Shown here piece after piece: positions 4,097 to 5,917 of a stretch of DNA of 5,917 nucleotides; position 1 is the first letter of the stretch; every line of letters starts with the position of its first letter. Position numbers and translations under genes: made by a program. The DNA comes from an uncultured Christensenella sp. (GTDB taxonomy: Bacteria > Bacillota > Clostridia > Christensenellales > UBA3700): NCBI GenBank assembly GCA_910584035.1, contig CAJTZR010000108.1, positions 1 through 5,917 of the forward strand, read 5' to 3'. Under the pieces are notes generated by a model. That model ran no database searches and was not told the origin of the DNA. It saw only the letters and a program-made list of their open reading frames with translations.

Positions 4097-5917
4097 TTAT
4101 AAATAATTGATAATTTTATCTTTATTACAAACTACATTCCAAAGCACATCACTACAACTGCTATTTATACTACCACAATTAGTTATCATCATAGCTAGCT
4201 GTAAATATGGCTTTTCTGCTAAAGTCTCAAAATAATTTGAATCACTAACTATTTTCCTTAAACAATTAACATCAGCACTATTCACCTTGCCGTCACCAGT
4301 TAAGTCACCAAGCACAGATAAATAAATTCTTTCTTTATTACCAGCTAAAGTATGTTCTAAATACCAACCAGTGCCAACAGCAAACTCGTTACCATTATTA
4401 TAATCTTCATTTGTAACTGCACTATTATTTTTATAAATCATATTTCCTTTGCTATCATACAATTCCAAATTTTCAAAGCCAAAAGGAATAATGTTATTCA
4501 TAAACTCATTTACACTTGTATTTGGCTCAATCTTTCCCAAAACAAATTTATCAATTACTTCATCATTATAATTGTGTAACAACTCATTATCTTTATAATA
4601 TTTCCTATATCCATTAGATAAATAAACAAAGTCATAATTAGATTGTGGATAGCAATCAAACATCACCTCACCACTCTTTAATTTTGCCAATTGTTTTGAA
4701 TTAACTGAAACAAAAATTGTATCTGGACTAGCTGAATTATAACTGCTATATCCATTAGTAAAAGAATTAAATAAACCATAATCACTTGATAATTTTACAC
4801 AAATTTTATTTGATAACTCACATTGAATATTAATTTTTTGATTTTGTAACAATAAAATATCGCTTGTATCTGCGGGGCTAGAATTTTTATCAAAAATCAC
4901 ATTACCTTTTAACAATAATTGAGTTCTATCATACATTGCAATACCACCCGTAGTGTCGCTTAATTCAATACCACTGAATGAACCATTGCTCTGCAAACAT
5001 TTATTGTCAACAATGCTAGCAGTATTATACAAGTTCAATCTTGCTTTTTCTCCAAGCATAAAAATTCCACCACCACTTACTTTTGCTGTATTGCCATAAA
5101 TAATTGCATCATATAAATTGACTGTTCCATTACCCATATATATGCCACCAGCAATACATTCAGAAGTATTACTTGCAACTATACCAGCATAAATATTAAT
5201 TACTGCACTTTCTTGACTATCTGTTGTTGCTATGCCACCACCTCTTGAACGTACACTTTGTGCGGTATTATCACATATTATTCCACCATACATATTAAAA
5301 ACACTATTTCCTTGAATACGTATACCTGCACCATTTGATGGTCTACCTTCTAACAAATAAGAAGAAACTCCTCCTTTCACCTTACCAAAAGGTAGTTTAG
5401 TTAGATTTTCAGGATTACTTTCTAATGTTTGATGTGCAAGTGTTGTATCATATGAACTATCTCGCAATTCAAACACACACCTATCGTCTATAACAATAAC
5501 GTGACCATATTCAAACTCTAAAGGAGCAGTTAAGTTTCTATCAATGTTAAAACCATTTAAATCTAGCACTACACTTGTTAATGGTGGTATAAATATTCTT
5601 CCATAATTAAATCCAACCCCATCACCAAAGCTTGTAAAATAAGTTGAATCTTGTTGAGCTATCCAATTATTTTTTAAAGTAATTCTAACAGTGCGATTAT
5701 TATCCATAGAATCTTGAATTGCTTCACTCCAACCTACTGCCATAGCATTACAATCACCCGACAATTCATATCTACCATTTACGTTGTATCTACTACCATT
5801 ATTTACAATTGTTGCATTATCATTAGTAGCAGTATTTTCTACTAAAGTCACAGCACAAAATGTAAGACAAATAATGGCTACTGCTAAAAAGATTATTCCT
5901 ACTCTTTTTATGTTTTT
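4097..5917 (-). CDS. Exported beta-helix protein with C-terminal dockerin (5' partial)
   Basis: The reading frame runs off the right edge, so the start codon is outside; 606 residues are visible. The GTG at 5851 is not a likely start because 22 in-frame residues precede it and form a basic-then-hydrophobic export signal (KNIKRVGIIFLAVAIICL). No clear signal peptidase site or lipobox follows (LTFC has Phe before Cys). Numbering from the first visible codon, 107-155 has LDLNG-type strands, and 196-346 holds about five repeats of the form GGGI...vnlY.gii..NTa, typical of a right-handed parallel beta-helix. Residues 458-534 resemble the TSV..F...VGTG module often found before dockerins in clostridial proteins. 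Residues 535-596 are a type I dockerin: loop 1 (DLTGDGKVNSAD) is canonical, whereas loop 2 has lost its calcium aspartates. Dockerins bind cohesins, so the protein is probably held in a surface complex. No lyase active site is recognisable, so adhesion or glycan binding is as likely as catalysis. No clear terminator follows. Confidence 0.88.
   Translation of the reverse strand, partial: KNIKRVGIIFLAVAIICLTFCAVTLVENTATNDNATIVNNGSRYNVNGRYELSGDCNAMAVGWSEAIQDSMDNNRTVRITLKNNWIAQQDSTYFTSFGDGVGFNYGRIFIPPLTSVVLDLNGFNIDRNLTAPLEFEYGHVIVIDDRCVFELRDSSYDTTLAHQTLESNPENLTKLPFGKVKGGVSSYLLEGRPSNGAGIRIQGNSVFNMYGGIICDNTAQSVRSRGGGIATTDSQESAVINIYAGIVASNTSECIAGGIYMGNGTVNLYDAIIYGNTAKVSGGGIFMLGEKARLNLYNTASIVDNKCLQSNGSFSGIELSDTTGGIAMYDRTQLLLKGNVIFDKNSSPADTSDILLLQNQKINIQCELSNKICVKLSSDYGLFNSFTNGYSSYNSASPDTIFVSVNSKQLAKLKSGEVMFDCYPQSNYDFVYLSNGYRKYYKDNELLHNYNDEVIDKFVLGKIEPNTSVNEFMNNIIPFGFENLELYDSKGNMIYKNNSAVTNEDYNNGNEFAVGTGWYLEHTLAGNKERIYLSVLGDLTGDGKVNSADVNCLRKIVSDSNYFETLAEKPYLQLAMMITNCGSINSSCSDVLWNVVCNKDKIINYL

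Noticed and set aside
5849..5851. Lipoprotein lipobox (LTFC) at the start of the surface protein
   Set aside because: The residue before Cys is Phe; lipoboxes require a small residue (Gly, Ala or Ser) there.

Overview
The window is strongly AT-rich (by eye well under one third G+C). All five genes lie on the minus strand, so transcription runs from the right edge to the left. Consensus sigma-A type promoters, GGAGG/GGGG-type ribosome binding sites, short A/T-flanked hairpin terminators and a dockerin-bearing surface protein point to a low-GC Firmicute. An uncultured anaerobic gut clostridial lineage is the best guess; this is inference, because no rRNA or other marker gene is present.

Layout, in the direction of transcription. 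(1) 5917-4097: a large exported protein, cut at its 5' end by the window edge. It has an N-terminal hydrophobic signal segment, a parallel beta-helix of about five repeats, and a C-terminal dockerin whose second calcium loop is degenerate. (2) 3870-3535: a 111-residue three-helix membrane protein. It forms a compact unit with its own textbook promoter (TTGACA-17-TATAAT), a 16-bp palindrome over the -10 box, and a terminator that starts just after the stop codon. (3) 3279-2131: a full-length iron-dependent alcohol dehydrogenase closely resembling E. coli FucO (lactaldehyde/1,2-propanediol oxidoreductase), with its own extended -10 promoter and a possible operator. (4) 2009-1125 and 1110-379: two unrecognised membrane proteins in a tight pair 14 nt apart, followed by a hairpin terminator. 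The left 378 bases hold no gene but contain several inverted repeats and a possible rightward promoter.

FucO is the only gene with a confident biochemical role: NADH-dependent reduction of lactaldehyde to 1,2-propanediol at the end of anaerobic fucose or rhamnose breakdown. No other gene of that pathway is present. The beta-helix/dockerin protein probably acts at the cell surface, attached to a cohesin partner. The three membrane proteins cannot be given functions. Nothing ties the genes into one pathway, and at least two promoters and two terminators separate them.

Three apparent starts were corrected. The beta-helix protein runs off the edge in frame through a signal segment, so the internal GTG at 5851 is not its start. 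The 111-residue protein starts at 3870, not 3927. The six-helix membrane protein starts at 2009, not 2108. The most unusual points are the cysteines that replace calcium-ligand aspartates in the second dockerin repeat, the palindromic -10 promoter, and a 14-bp inverted repeat between fucO and the membrane-protein pair.
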